Positions 34,210 to 46,936 are shown, counted from the stretch's first letter. The stretch is 64,000 nt of DNA from Alisma plantago-aquatica (GCA_963693085.1 OY856414.1:260099001-260163000); one strand, 5' to 3'. The notes: a model not told the origin generated them from the letters alone. Made by a program: numbers and translations.

Positions 34210-36364
34210 TACACTACTAATGAAAAGGATTGCCAAAAAAGTTCTTTTCCCCCTTGCACAATAGGTCTCAATTATTGCATTTGATTGCTTAATCTAATTA
34301 GGGGATATTTTGTACAATAGGTGTTATGCATGTTGTAACATATGTATTTCAGGCAAGAGATGTTGCATGTTATAGCTCACCAAATAAACTTTTTGTAATC
34401 GGTGTGCTTTATATAATAGGTGTTGTGGCTGTTGTAATATATGTGATTTATACAACATGTGTTGTGTGCTATAGTTCACTAAACGCAGCCATTACAATAG
34501 GGAAACATTATATAATAGGTGTTGTGTCTGTTGTAATATATGTGATATTTAAAATGGTGTTGCATGTTGTAGTTGATGAAACAAACTTGTTGTAATATGG
34601 GTGGTTACACAACATGCATTGTTCTAGTCGTAATATATATATTTTAGACCAAACTTGATACCAGTTGTAGTTTTCCAAACACACCCATAGTAAAAGAGGT
34701 AGACACACCATTGTAATAGGGGTGGTTTACACATCATGTGTAATTTTTTCATAATATCACAAATATTACAACATTATGTTTTCTTTTAACAATTTTAAAA
34801 ATAATTTACAGTATAACTGCTCCTATTAAACCATTTTGATTGATAAATTTACTAGATTTTAAATATTTCAAAAAAAAACTAAGATGTTCCGCCTTTTAAA
34901 TTTCATGAAAATCATAAAAAAAGTGTACATAAAAATCTAACCTTACAAAAAGCTTTTATTAAATTTTCCATCTAATTATTCATACAAAGATTCAATCATA
35001 TACAAAAGTATCATGTAGCTACATAACATAGTGAGTACACACTCTAGAGTCAGATTAAAAGAAGCTATAAAAGTTGTATACATTCGTCATATGCTGAAGA
35101 ATAGACACCGCTGACTCATGCCAGACAATTCAGTGTTTGTTGAAGAACACACATCATCCACTCAATTTGGACATTGTATGTATCTTCTTATTTCAAGCAA
35201 TGACCACTATACCTAGATAAATATTGCAATCACATGTCAAATATGCAACATATTGTAAATTATTCAATATATTTTGAAGTTTAAACAAACGAAAAGAAAA
35301 GAATAACTAACTTACATCTACATCTACATTTTTAATTCTCATCTCAATAGTGTCTCTCATGTACTTCATCAAGTTATACCAACAATCTTAAATTTTTGCT
35401 ACTTTGGACACTATATAAAATGTATATAAGACAAGCATAATGTAAAATAGCAACAATTCAAGAAAACTATAAAGGAAAAGGAAATGGCAACAAATGGTTC
35501 CCAATTTGAGAACATTGTCAGACCTACAATAGACGAATGAGACTTAATTCCTTAAGTTTGTTGTCACATACACCCACACACACAAAATCACACAAACACA
35601 ATATGTTTTTAACATACTATAAAACTTCATATAAAAACATTAAAATGTATATTTCTTGTCTTTGATTTGTACTAATTTGATTAAAATTAAGAAAAAAAGA
35701 ATGGAATACTATTATAATTGAAAGAGTATAATAAAAAAGGAATTATGTGCTTGGTACGTAGATTCAGAATGTTACAACATCATGTTAGAGATTTTTTTCT
35801 GATTATGTTGTATTATAACATGTAGGATCATGTTCTTTTATTACAATTTATTACAACGGGTAAGAATGTGTTGTAGGTTCACTTATAGTACAACATGTAG
35901 GACTTGTTGTATATAACTTAGGTATATTACAACGCTTAGAGCATGTTGTGCGATTATGGGTATATTATAATAGGTTAGAATATGTTGTCTAATTACAATA
36001 AATTACAATAAGTTATCACATATTTTGGTCTTAGTTATATTATAACGTGTCAAATTTGTTATATAGAGCTTGAATCAATTATAGCGTGTAAAGCATGGTG
36101 TGTCATAATAGTATATGACAACAATTTAGAGTGTGTTGTGTGATTATAGTCTATTAAAATAATAATATCACATGTTGCAGTCTCACATATATTGCATAGG
36201 TTTGGTATGTTGCATATAGCTTGAGTTGTATTGAATAGTTAATAGGAAACATGGACACAATCATGTTGTACTGGATATTCTAATTACAACGCCATTAACA
36301 AGCCCATTCAATTATTCCTATTATAATTGATCATTTATGTAATAATGATAAAATAATAGTGATT
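34210..36364. mobile_element. Candidate non-autonomous CACTA-like element
   Basis: A CACTACTAATGAAAAGG start near 34,209 resembles a CACTA terminus. Short repeats GTTGTAATATATGTG / ATAGGTGTTGTG recur several times at 34,320-34,740. Their reverse-complement kind (ATATTACAACG, TATTATAACATG, ATTACAACGGG) recurs at 35,770-36,300. Opposed subterminal repeat arrays are typical of CACTA elements. The right terminus (AATAATAGTG near 36,355) and a 3-bp duplication are not convincing, and no transposase is present. Confidence 0.3.
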
Positions 36365-38460
36365 TGTTGGAAGATACAACTTTAAATCAAGAATTAACAT
36401 CCATGTCAAAAGTACTTCGAATGTTGCACCAATTTGTCGATTCTAGAATAAAAAAGTAACTACATGGTAAAAGAGAGATAAATAACAAAAATTCAAACCC
36501 TATATAGATGGGAACATGATTCACATGTCAAATCAATAAAAACAATAAAAATGGAATACATACTCTTAATCGCCAAGATGTTACTATTCATATATGTAGA
36601 AACGTTTATGATAGAGTTTTTTGTTAATATGAGCATATATAGATGGGATAGTTGTGTGGAGAGTACATTTTACACCATCGTATTATTTTCTCGGTAGGTT
36701 GGGGCTCTAGTCAATCATATAGTGATGCATATATCAACCAAATGGTTCGAACTCATATGTATTACTACCAAGTAGCAAGGTCCAACTAGTGGCCCTTGAT
36801 CACCATTGTATAGTAATACAAATAGTTACTCTGGCTATTTGAATTGCTCGTCTTACCATTTTTATAGTTGGTATGACTATTGTCCCTACAAATACTGATT
36901 TAATGTTAGAGGATCTTAATAGCTACACAAGTACCCTACTATTAGTCGGCCATCTTAGTCAATCCAACTGGCTCTAACTGGAAAACTTCAAAATAGTGAT
37001 GGGAAATTCAATATCTATTCACTCAAGCATAATTAACTGACAAAGTAATGGATAGTTGGTCTAGTAAGGTTCAAAACTCATCATCAACTTAATTAAAAGT
37101 AAGTAGCAACTTAGCAAGGTCCTATTAGATAAAATAAGGGTTTGCAACCCCTAAATAAGGTCAAAATCTCTAGACACGGATCCAATGCCTCAATGAAGCA
37201 TCTGATAACATATTTAACTTAGTTTGCTCGTGTATTACATTCCGAATAGGCCAAAAAATACATGGAACTAAAGCTACTCATAATTAGGGTTCTAATCATA
37301 CCAAACCCAACCTAAGCACTTGATAAACATGATTGAGATGTAGATGAAATATAAAACTTCATCATTTTATACTAAATAAGAATAAACATGTACATCAAGA
37401 AATGAAAAATAGTTTTGACAAAATCAAGGAGTATGCTCGAACAATATAAGGTCCTTCTAATATAATTTCATAGTAAACAAAAGAGATGCAAATTACATCA
37501 TGAACACTCACAAATCCGGAAATGCTCTTTGATAGTCTTCCTTCTTTTAGTCCATCAAATACTACATTAGATGTTTAGATTCAACTCATCATAAAATTTG
37601 GCATGCATTTCTTCGTGGTAACATTCAACTATGATATTGTAAATGACATTATTATATTTGTATCATAAGTGTTGCATAATAGGTATTGTACTTATTTGGT
37701 GTGGCATGTATCTCCACTTTTATGAAAAATTGTCATCCACTTTTCACCTTCCTTTTGATAATACAAGTATGCACATCCCATTGGTGTTGTTGACCATGAA
37801 GATGAAAAATGTGTGAGATATGTACTAGTAGATTTGTTGGTGATAAATTTCTCACTCTCTTATATCAATCATGTATTAATCTAATAGATTGACATTGAGT
37901 TTGACTAAAGCAAAACATTATTATAAATATCACTAGACATTGAGTTCATTGGTAGGGTGCTGAAATTCCTTCACATATTCATCATGTAGGTTTCTATATA
38001 GTTGTCAATAATGTTTAGGTAAACCAAGTAATTTCAAAACATAGCTAGTGGAAAAATCCAAGCAGCAACAATATCATGATTAACATAAAAATCAAAAGAA
38101 TTACCATAAAGGGTTCATCATTTGATTCTACTATTGACATAACACCTTCGTAATTATTGTTTGTCTCCTTCTTGCAAGATTTACTATCATTACATTTTTG
38201 TTGAGACTAGTCTTATTTGTGATGGGAGTTATGCTAGTGTTGACTCTATGAAATTGATTAAGATATTCATGTAGCTACACAAAATTATTAAGCATGCAAC
38301 ACTTATGTGCAATTGGACCTGATATAGAACCGCAAGTGAAGAAGACCATACAAGAAGAAATAGACATTTGATTAGTAGGTAGAATATGTATATCAAATAT
38401 GCATAATATATAACTAACCCATTGATCGGGTTCAGTATATGCCTCATCATTTTATTTCAT
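36365..38460. other. Intergenic stretch, nothing recognised
   Basis: This AT-rich sequence has no frame of note except a 73-codon hydrophobic minus-strand one at 38,229-38,450, without domain match. Confidence 0.5.
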
Positions 38461-38488
38461 TCAATATAACAATTGTAAACTTCTTCTT

Positions 38489-38887
38489 ATACATGCATGG
38501 TACCTTGATGATGGGACCATCATTGGGGACACAAGGCAGGCGGTCAAGGTGCTCGACATCATTCAACAAAGTGGTCCCAGTTTGGATCTCAGACAGAATA
38601 TCCATAAGACTGGGCTCTTTTGGCCTACATGTGATAGTTTGAAGCTTCACCAAGGATTATTCCCTATAGATATTGGAAGGTGTTCACTTGGAGTGAAATT
38701 TCTTGGAGGAGTCGTTAGCAGGTACAAAGGTTTTATTGAGGAGTTGGCTATGCAAAGGGCTATAAAAGTTGTTGAGCTTCTGAAACTCCTTCCACAATTG
38801 CATGATCCACAGACTGAACTCCTTTTTCTCCATTCTTGTGTGGGTATTGCAATGATTTTATTCTGCCTTAGGACACGAAGAACTTAG
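38489..38887 (+). pseudogene. Reverse transcriptase fragment (YLDD motif)
   Basis: The open frame reads IHAWYLDDGTIIGDTRQAV, with the catalytic YLDD at 38,501-38,512. It continues through a GPSLDLRQNIHKTGLFWP block and LGVKFLGGVVS, the palm-thumb part of a non-LTR-type reverse transcriptase. The N-terminal fingers are absent: upstream sequence is AT-rich without matching blocks. The frame stops at 38,885-38,887 within the post-RT linker. Its neighbour at 39,302 is the next conserved part of the same polypeptide. Confidence 0.7.
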
Positions 38888-39301
38888 CAACGCCCATTGA
38901 TAGAGGATTACGGATTCATCAAAGACATAGTTTTTGTGGAGGTCCCTTCCATGGTGAGATTCAACATTGTGTGGCTTTCTCACCCTTCCTCCTAGACAAC
39001 TTAGGGTTGTACTCAGTAGTAGAGGCCTCCTCATATACTTTTGTAGCTTCCAGGACCCAAAACTTTATGCTTCAGGATCATAATTTATGAGACAGTGAGA
39101 TATGCAACATGGATTCTGATTTTAATATTACTTTGAATTGTCTTCGTGTCATAATGCAGACTTTTGATCTTATTAATTTTGTTAACAAGGAAGCTGTTCC
39201 CCTTAAAGACCAAAATACTTTGGCGAGTGTCCTTTTAGTAAAATTATTAGAGACATGGAAGTGGAGTTTGACATGACTGTTACACAAAAAGTAGGTTTTA
39301 G

Positions 39302-39986
39302 GTGTCTACAAGTTGCTCATACTCATTATTTTCTTCTTACTATTCTATCAAATGGCAAGGTCTGCATATGTCACCAGCGGAGTATCTCTCTATCTTCATG
39401 TATTGTCTTATGATACCTTTATTTCTAGTTGATGTGGTATGCCCTATTTATCGTAAGGTGTGGTTGGACACTTTTGGGGAGAATATCGTTCATTGTAAGG
39501 AACTACCTAGTTTTAAGTACTTACATGATCTTGTTAGAGATGTTTTATGTGATGTACTCGGACACGCAGAAGTTGTTGCTAAGAAAGAGACACGTGTGAG
39601 TTTTTTGACTGATCTACATGATGGGAGATCGACACTTAGACCAGTAGATGTCTTGATTTTTAGTTGGTTAGGGGATAAACATGTATGTGTAGATCTGACT
39701 GGGGTTCCCCCACTAGTAGGCTTGGGAAGTGGGGTTGTTGTTGTAGGACAGGTTGCACTCAAGACCACCTCAGCCAAATTAGTCCAGTATGAGAAAACTT
39801 ATATCGACTGTCACCATGTGTTTGTTCCTTTTGGTTGACACCTTTGGGTTTTTAGCACCTAACGAAGTGGATCTTCTTAAGAGAGTTCAAAAGGTTATGT
39901 GTAGTAATGTTATTCACCCCAAAGTCAATAGATGTTGTGTTTTAGAGAATAGATGTTTTGCCATCCAGAAAGAGATGTCGGCGTAA
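39302..39986 (+). pseudogene. C-terminal domain of the non-LTR element, restriction-like endonuclease candidate
   Basis: Two frames joined by a frameshift near 39,835 (39,302-39,838, then 39,789-39,986). Visible blocks: CPIYRKVWLDTFGENIVHC, which looks like a decayed CCHC cluster; KYLHDLVRDVL; KKETRVSFLTD; RSTLRPVDVLIFSW, then KHVCVDLTG, which fits an RPxD...VD(L/V)T pattern of PD-(D/E)XK nucleases; then DTFGFLAPNEVDLLKRVQKV. R2-type elements place a CCHC and such a nuclease after the reverse transcriptase. The nuclease call is inference; the polypeptide continuity with the RT is better supported. Confidence 0.5.
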
Positions 39987-40016
39987 CTTGTTGTCCGTCT
40001 ACCTTCTATCTTAGTG

Positions 40017-40830
40017 TAATCACTTTATGATTATAAATAGAAAAATATACTTCCTTTTTTTAAAAAAATTAACAATGTTTAGACAACGGTTTTTTTTGTT
40101 TTATTTGGATTATTTTATGTATATCCTATATACTACATTACGTGCCAGTATATATTAATTTATATATAAACACGGATTTCATTGTAACTACAAAAATGGA
40201 TGAAACATTACAACCATTTCATATCGTATATATAATAGAAGAGTGGGATGAAATACACGAGACAACAAAGAAATGCAATGACTGGATGGAGCTAGGACGG
40301 GATGAGATCTACAACCGGTTATATTAGGAGCAACATGTGCTCATAAGGGACAACAGTCTGCTTTGGATATTAAAAACGGCTGCATTGGTTTAGGGCAATG
40401 TGTTATCCTTGAGGACACATGGATCGTTCTCAGGATTAAAGCTCCCCGAGTGTGTCCTTTTTTGGGATGATCCGTAACAATATTTTCAGATGGTAAACTT
40501 TGTTTAATAACAACGATAATGTGTTTTACTTGGATTTTCACTAAAACTACATCAAGAAAAGCGACACTGCCATGATTTTGACAGAGGCTGCTGTAGCCTA
40601 ATGCCACATACATATGTGATTGCCATTGATGTTTGAGTCTTTGTCCAACTAGAGGCAAGCGAAAAGCGATCCGTGCAGTACGTCCTTAAGTGAGTGGATG
40701 TCAACATACGAGGACGACTTCTGTTCCCCGCAAAATATGTAACACGAGTAGTCGATCCACGACATCAGATGAAAAACGTCTCCAACAGAAATTGCCCTCC
40801 TTGACAGAATAAAATCAGAATAGGGATCAT
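40017..40830. other. Intergenic stretch, nothing recognised
   Basis: It opens with the T/A-rich tail of the non-LTR element. A 105-codon minus-strand frame (40,341-40,658) shows no domain and I do not call it a gene. Confidence 0.45.
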
Positions 40831-40835
40831 TTTCT

Positions 40836-41364
40836 TTGCTGTCTCATGGCACAGATAAGATCATCGAAGTTACATATGATCCACCCGGCCGTACGAACTG
40901 TGCAGTACGTCGGACACCAGGTCCATATACAGCCAGCCGGCTGCATGTCTGCCATGCCATGTCCATCTACCGCCCATGTGCTTCACGGCAGCGAAATCAT
41001 GGTTGGGATTTGAGAGCCGCGTGTCCAATGACCTGCCGTAGAAAGAGATCTGTCTTTGTTGCTTCACAGGAGATTTTAAGTACAAACGATGGCGGGGCCT
41101 TCAAACAAAGTGTTTGCTGGAATACGACCGCTGTATTGAGGTGCCACGCGCAAGCTGCGCTGGATGATGAATGCGGTGGTTGTCACTGTACCGTACGTCT
41201 TTGCTGTAAACTTGAATTCTGTCGTTGTTGCTCTTCTATCTGTATGGCGGCTGGCGGGTGATGGGCTAGCTAGCCAGTGGTACACAGTCACAACACACTG
41301 TGATGTCTACGACAACAAAGGACATGGCCACTTTATACCTAACACCCTGAATGATGTCCTCTAG
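40836..41364 (+). pseudogene. GC-richer island with possible gene remnant, unidentified
   Basis: Base composition rises well above the flanks here. Two overlapping plus-strand readings exist: a 141-codon Cys-rich frame (40,836-41,261), and a frame from ATG 41,089 to TAG 41,364. The second is interrupted by one TGA at 41,137 and contains a hydrophobic stretch (NAVVVTVPYVFAVNL) followed by QWYTVTTHCDVYDNKGHGHF, which has coding-like texture. I do not recognise either. It may be a decayed host gene piece with its 5' region or a captured fragment. Confidence 0.3.
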
Positions 41365-43249
41365 AAGACACTGTAGAGGAGGCGTTTTCTAACAGGCAAC
41401 TTCCTAGTAGCTGGCAAAGTCGGAGCCGCTTACATCTTTGAGAAACCCCCATCATATTCAACCTAAAATGCTTTTCTTTGAGATTTAATTTGCCATATGT
41501 GGTGCTAGCTTTAATCTGCTCCCAGAATTTCGGGTGTTAGGCTTTGATCGATCGGAGTTCAAGTCAAATTTGTTTTGCCTTATACTAAGTCTGGGCTATT
41601 ATATAAGTTCGTTTCCACCATTACAACTTGTAAGTAGTCACTATGCAGTTTTTGTCCAAAATCAGACGTGATGAGGTGTACGAATTGCAAGATATTCACT
41701 TTGTTGAAGCCTGGATGTATTGGATAACCACGGCCAATTTTCTTGAAAAGACTCACAGATATCTGGTCGAGATTCACATCCACCCACCAATCATAAAGTT
41801 TCGAATCAGATCAAGACATTGAACCAACAACCATCACATCTGCCAGAGTGGCAACGGAATTGCTCTGATTGTGTGGTTTCTAAGCGGGAGGTTGTCTCTT
41901 TTGCCTTCATGTGTGTTTGTCTGTGTGTAGTAGGCGTGCAGTGGGAAAGCATAGTCCATATGTAGCATGCTAGGCCAGATATCACCTAGTCGATGCTATG
42001 ATATCATGCGCAAGAAGACCACGGCTTCTTGGCTTATTGTAGCATTCTGCAACATCATTTATGATACCCTGATATCTAACTCTCCATTAATTCGCGTAGG
42101 TAAGGCTATCATTGTACCACTACTCCATTAACACCTCCAAAACCTGCTGTCCCACACTTATTGTTCTGGTTGTATCCCAAAAATTATGTGATACAAATGT
42201 ACCAGGACCGGAGAATGTAAGAAAAATTCAAATACCTAGTAATTTTTTAGATGATTTCGATATCCATTTTCATGTACTGCCCATGCCGGTAATGTTTATC
42301 GCTAAGAATGTTAGAGATGATGCGTTTCGAAATTATTCAAATCAAAGTTATTAAAGACCACCATCATTATGTTATATGTATACGAAAATCCTTTTGATGA
42401 TCAAATATTTCATTTTTTTTTATCAAATATTTCATCGACCATTGATTTCTTGTGAATTCCTTTTTACTAATTAATACAAGTAACGCAACACATATTCTTC
42501 CTATTCATATGGTCAAATTATGTAAAAAAAACTTGTAATCGATGTTGGAATGGAATGGGTATAGGAAATTTTCAACATCCAAGGAACAAACACACCCTTT
42601 CGGGCTTGTTTTCATTAGAGCATAAGAGACATAAAATAAATATAAACATTGAACTATTTAGAAAATCCAACCATTTCGATAGAAGAGTATCCTCATAAGT
42701 GGCGAAGCTCCTTAAGGACTGGGGGAGACACGTCCCAGTCAAGATTTTTGAAAAAATATTTTTTATTAAGTTACCATGTTGAAGTTTTAAAAACAATATT
42801 AAGTTATACTATGATGATGACCCCTCCAAATATGTTGAATACTATAAATAGTTATTCAGCTAGGATACTATGATTCGAATAATATGATACAATTAATTTT
42901 CTATCAAATCAATTTAAATATAGAGTAACAATAAATGTTGGACACAATTATGATTAGAGAAAGTGGTCAACTATCATTTAATAATTAACTTTTATTTCAA
43001 TAGAGATGTCCTTGTTATGAAATGTAATTACAATTAATTATTTATTATTAAAAAAACTAATAAATAACAAACAATTGTAATCTACAGATATGGTAATATA
43101 CAATGTACTTAGTAAATTTAAATTAATAAAGAAACCTATTTGAGTTGGTGAAAAACAAAGGATCAATATCTAAATTTGAAAATTCATAATGAGTATTTAA
43201 AGAACTAAATTTCATTTCATTATCATAATTATAGTCTCAATATTGTTTT
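41365..43249. other. Intergenic stretch, nothing recognised
   Basis: A 67-codon minus-strand frame at 41,580-41,783 and smaller frames at 42.1-42.9 kb have no domain match. The stretch is AT-rich from 42,350 onward. Confidence 0.45.
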
Positions 43250-43496
43250 ATTTGTCATTATTATATATAATGTAGATTTTATATTATGAAATCAATAAAT
43301 TCTAGCATGGTTAATTAACAATATATAATGTGATAGTATCAAATATGTGTGTATCATGTATAATTTGTTTTTTCAATAAAAATCAATCGGTTGTGTTACC
43401 TAGTTTTAATGCATTACAAAAATTCCTTCTTAGAAGTGTTGACTGAATTTATTGATTTCATAATATAAAATCTACATTATATATAATAATGGCAAA

Positions 43497-43497
<1 letters not shown>
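43250..43497. repeat. 53-bp near-perfect inverted repeat (foldback/MITE candidate)
   Basis: The left arm is 43,250-43,302 and the right arm 43,445-43,497. They are exact reverse complements except for one base (ATTTGTCATTA against ATTTGCCATTA). The loop is 142 bp. The arms start ATTTG(T/C)CATTATTATATA. No clear target duplication is visible, partly because a microsatellite abuts the right arm. Confidence 0.75.

Positions 43498-43500
<3 letters not shown>

Positions 43501-43574
<74 letters not shown>
43501..43574. repeat. (TA)17(TG)20 microsatellite
   Basis: It is a perfect compound dinucleotide run adjoining the right arm of the inverted repeat, with 4 bp between. Confidence 0.95.
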
Positions 43575-43576
<2 letters not shown>

Positions 43577-45300
43577 GCATTTCATAATATATTAGATAAA
43601 TTTATTAATATAGAGAAACATCATGTATTGTAATATGATTTATTCTACTTTTTAGTATATATTATGGGAAGTATCAATACTTTTATCTATACATAGATAT
43701 GTCTCCAAAAATCTCTATCTCAGTATCAATGTCCACTATATAACTTAATTTCTCTCTCCAAATCACCTACTCATTTTCTGGCAATATTGTGTATTTTCCT
43801 CCATATTTTTAGTAAAATATGTCTCCAAGTTTTTTAATTTTTAATTGTAGATTTTTGAGTTTCTTTTAACTTTATTTACAAAACTCTATCTACATATTTC
43901 TTTAAAATATCAGTTCTACTCTTGATTTTCTCCAAGTTTTTCGCCTCTTGACTCCAATTTGGTGTGACAAATGTTGTATAAAGTAAGCAACAATCTTTCC
44001 TATCCATTCACTTCTATTCCCCTCTTTTCATGTCACTTTGTCTATCCAAACTAAAAAACCTTTTCTATTCTCCTCTATTTGTGTCACTCCTTTTATACTA
44101 TCCCATCTTTATTAAATATGAAATAATTTAATGTGTTAGTAGCATTATCTCATTGGCTCTTCCTATAGTCACAGTTTGATTATTTAGCATTCATAAATTT
44201 TGTATCCTAAAAATCTCCAATAAATTGATAGCAACATAGTAGCATGATCATCTCATTGCACATATTTGGCTTATGAGCTCAACAGTTGCATTTTTTTGGG
44301 AATGTATGCTAGTTAATGTGTTCATCATCATGTTTCTTCTTTTCCAAATATAGCATCTTGTATTTATTTACAATCTATAGTTATCCATCTCTTTTCCAAT
44401 CTTTTGATTTTGTCGCCACTCTAATGTGTGATTGTCAGATATATATCAAGTCAAAATTTTATAACAAAATAGACATTGATTATCTAGTTATTAATATGAT
44501 TAATTATGCTAAAAGCAGTATTGACGAAGCATTTAAAAATAGCTTGATTATTTAGTTATTCAAAATTTTAAGAAATAAGTTGTCAAAATTATAAATATAT
44601 ATTATATGCTAAATTTAAGACATTATATGATTTTAAATCTATATGTCAGTTTATGTTATAATTTTAATTTTTGTAATTTATTTTTACTTGTATATACCAA
44701 AGACAACAAAGAAATTAGATAATATGTATGTTTAATTACATGGTAGTAGACTTCAACTATGTAAAAGTAATTTCCCCCCCCCACACACAAAATTTGTCCT
44801 CAAGATCCACCATTGATCCTCGTCTATACCAGAAAGCACAATATGGAATATTCAAATGTTTCAATGTGTGGGGAAGATGTATATGTCCACAATATATGAC
44901 ATTATATGAGTATATAAATGTATATACTTCGATCATGAAAAAGAGTATTTCAAAGAGGTCTCCTACTCTCATGATACATACATCACACGTACTATAGAGA
45001 CCCACCACCCAAAATGTAATTACTCAAAATCAAATTACTGATCAACACTAATTAATAATTTATCAAAAAGGTACATAATTAAAACAAATGAAAATATTAA
45101 ATATTTTAACAAAACCTTCTTTAGAAAGGTCTTATTTCACTTATATTCATGTCAGGTAGCTTTACGTGATATTAGTGGTCTCCACCACAATCTGTATACA
45201 AAAGGTATTTTTAGAATACGTAAACCATTTACATTGATCAAGCCATATAACTAAACACTTTAGTTGATATATGTGATATAAATACTCCCCTACCCACACT
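43575..45300. other. Intergenic stretch, nothing recognised
   Basis: AT-rich with a pyrimidine-rich part at 43,690-44,110. Frames at 44,316-44,555 and 44,728-44,997 lack domains. Confidence 0.5.
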
Positions 45301-45317
45301 TAAGAGTATAGGGATGA

Positions 45318-46150
45318 ATGTAGGACACCACAAACCACACCGACCTCTCTGTCCCATTGATCTCAAAATTGAGCCTCCCGCCCTTCACGGATACCCAAGT
45401 CCTAGCAATATGATATAACATCTAACAACATTTATTGCTTACATGAAGTTATGAAGTTAAAACAATTATGGCATACAATATATAGAAAATAAAAGTGAGT
45501 AGTGTATATACAATGATAAAGCATACCTTAAGTTACTGGTACACATAACCAAATATTAAGGAATGTGAATCATGTATGATTCTTGCAAGAGAAGCAAAGT
45601 AACAATCGTCATCCAATGTGTTTTGATAAAGGAACCTTAAGAGGTATACTACATAGATGAATTCAATATTCTTTTAAGCCTGGGTAGTGTGAGGTGTACC
45701 ACCCAAACTACTAGTTGACAACTCCAAAGTCACAAGCAGATCCGTATCAAATATATGATAACCAAAGTTATAAAGATCCCTTTCCCTCAGTCAATAGGAG
45801 TGAAAAATTGTAGAGTTCATCGGTCAAACTATTGATGTCAAACTTGGTTTGTCCTGGGCACACAAGCCATGGAAACAAAACTAGGATATAAACTCTCATA
45901 TTCGAGTTACGACCACAGTCTCTCTCTATCAAATCCAAACCAACACACAACCTCAACTACTCTTTAAAACCTTGGAAATAGGATGTCAGAGATGTGTTAT
46001 CCATGAACATGCATATACTTAATAATATATGACTCCAATCTCCCTTCAAATTATTCATTTTACTATCTATCACATTTTGACAATGAGTTCTCGTGATACT
46101 ATATGATTAAGGATGCACATAGTTAATTAAGCCAATTAAGTATGTTTGAC
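45318..46150 (-). repeat. Old gypsy-like LTR fragment, copy 1
   Basis: Blocks match 47,640-48,850 in the same order: CAACAACATTTATTG near 45,425 and 47,715; GTACCACCCAAA near 45,694 and 48,355; a CCCT..CAGTCA(A/G)TA(C/G)GAGT(G/A)AAAA block near 45,785 and 48,440; and GCCAATT(A/G)(A/G)GT near 46,130 and 48,827. The copies are strongly diverged, consistent with LTR pieces of one old element or two related ones. Confidence 0.4.
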
Positions 46151-46261
46151 TGCATCTATATAGTTACATAGAAGAACCTAAATGAATCTTATAAAATAAA
46201 ATCAAGGTTTGGAACTTCAAAATATGTAAAACATATAAAATAGTTTGATATCACTCCATCA

Positions 46262-46263
<2 letters not shown>

Positions 46264-46329
<66 letters not shown>
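46264..46329. repeat. (AT)33 microsatellite
   Basis: It is a perfect AT dinucleotide run. Confidence 0.95.
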
Positions 46330-46332
<3 letters not shown>

Positions 46333-46641
46333 CCTTGATTATGAAGAGGAGAAAGCCTCAAACTAGGGAATATAAAAGACCAATTTGACCTTTAGATAAT
46401 GTGAGAAATCATTACATTAAACAAGATTACTCAAAACATAAAGCTCAATCGATCACTAATTAATCACATACCCAAAAATATGGGTAAATTAAAACTGATT
46501 TCAATGTCAGCATCTACTCAAACACATTTGCATAAGAGTCCAACATCTTTCTCATATCCATATTATGCCTAGAATTTGGTACAAATTTTTCTATTGTCTT
46601 AAACACAACATATATGCATAGGAGAAAAATATTTGTATATG

Positions 46642-46646
46642 CCACA
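46642..46646. repeat. CCACA target-site duplication, left of Cassandra
   Basis: CCACA precedes the left LTR and is repeated at 47,464-47,468. Confidence 0.85.
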
Positions 46647-46768
46647 TGTAACGCATGGGCCCACTTCCCAAGGCTCTAGTAGAGTTTTAGGAATGACAGT
46701 TGTCCCCACAGACCACCACTAGCCTTAACTGTGTGCTTTGTCCTCACTCACGTGCATGCCAGGATCAA

Positions 46769-46862
46769 CTTCCCGACAGGTCACCCATCCCAGTACTACT
46801 CCAAGTTGAGCACGCTTAACTATGGAGTTCTTAATGATGGGCTCCCAGAAAAGGAGGTGCAC
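46769..46862 (-). promoter_or_regulatory. 5S-rRNA-like segment in the left (3') Cassandra LTR
   Basis: On the minus strand it contains GGAGTTC-equivalent AGAACTCCATAGTTAAGCG, then TGCTCAACTTGG, then AGTACTGGGATGGGTGACC. These match the A-box, intermediate and C-box parts of the plant 5S internal promoter. The 5' part of 5S is diverged, so it is not a functional 5S gene. It probably acts as the pol III promoter of the element. Confidence 0.8.
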
Positions 46863-46936
46863 CTTGTTGATATGGGTAGTCCAATCATTCTTTATAAGAT
46901 CTTTTTATCTGAGGCCTCAAATCCTGGGATGTTACA

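Larger units (their letters stand above)
38480..40016 (+). mobile_element. Non-LTR retrotransposon remnant: RT end plus nuclease-like C-terminus
   Basis: It is a plus-strand coding remnant in several frames: the end of a reverse transcriptase palm and thumb, a linker with stops (38,888-39,300), then a conserved C-terminal domain with a CCHC-like cluster and a PD-(D/E)XK-like motif. It ends near 40,016, followed shortly by a T-run/A-run at 40,055-40,068. The 5' part is missing, as expected for target-primed elements. No flanking duplication was identified. Confidence 0.6.

Noticed and set aside
39490..39777. Minus-strand frame over the non-LTR remnant
   Set aside because: It is antisense to the recognised plus-strand polypeptide.
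40836..41261. Cys-rich peptide gene (EG45/PNP-like)
   Set aside because: A YDPP-like start and many Cys suggested it, but the Cys spacing and the rest do not fit. It is left as unidentified.
46769..46862. 5S rRNA gene
   Set aside because: Only the internal-promoter half resembles 5S. The segment lies inside LTRs with TG...CA ends, a primer site and a target duplication, so it is Cassandra.
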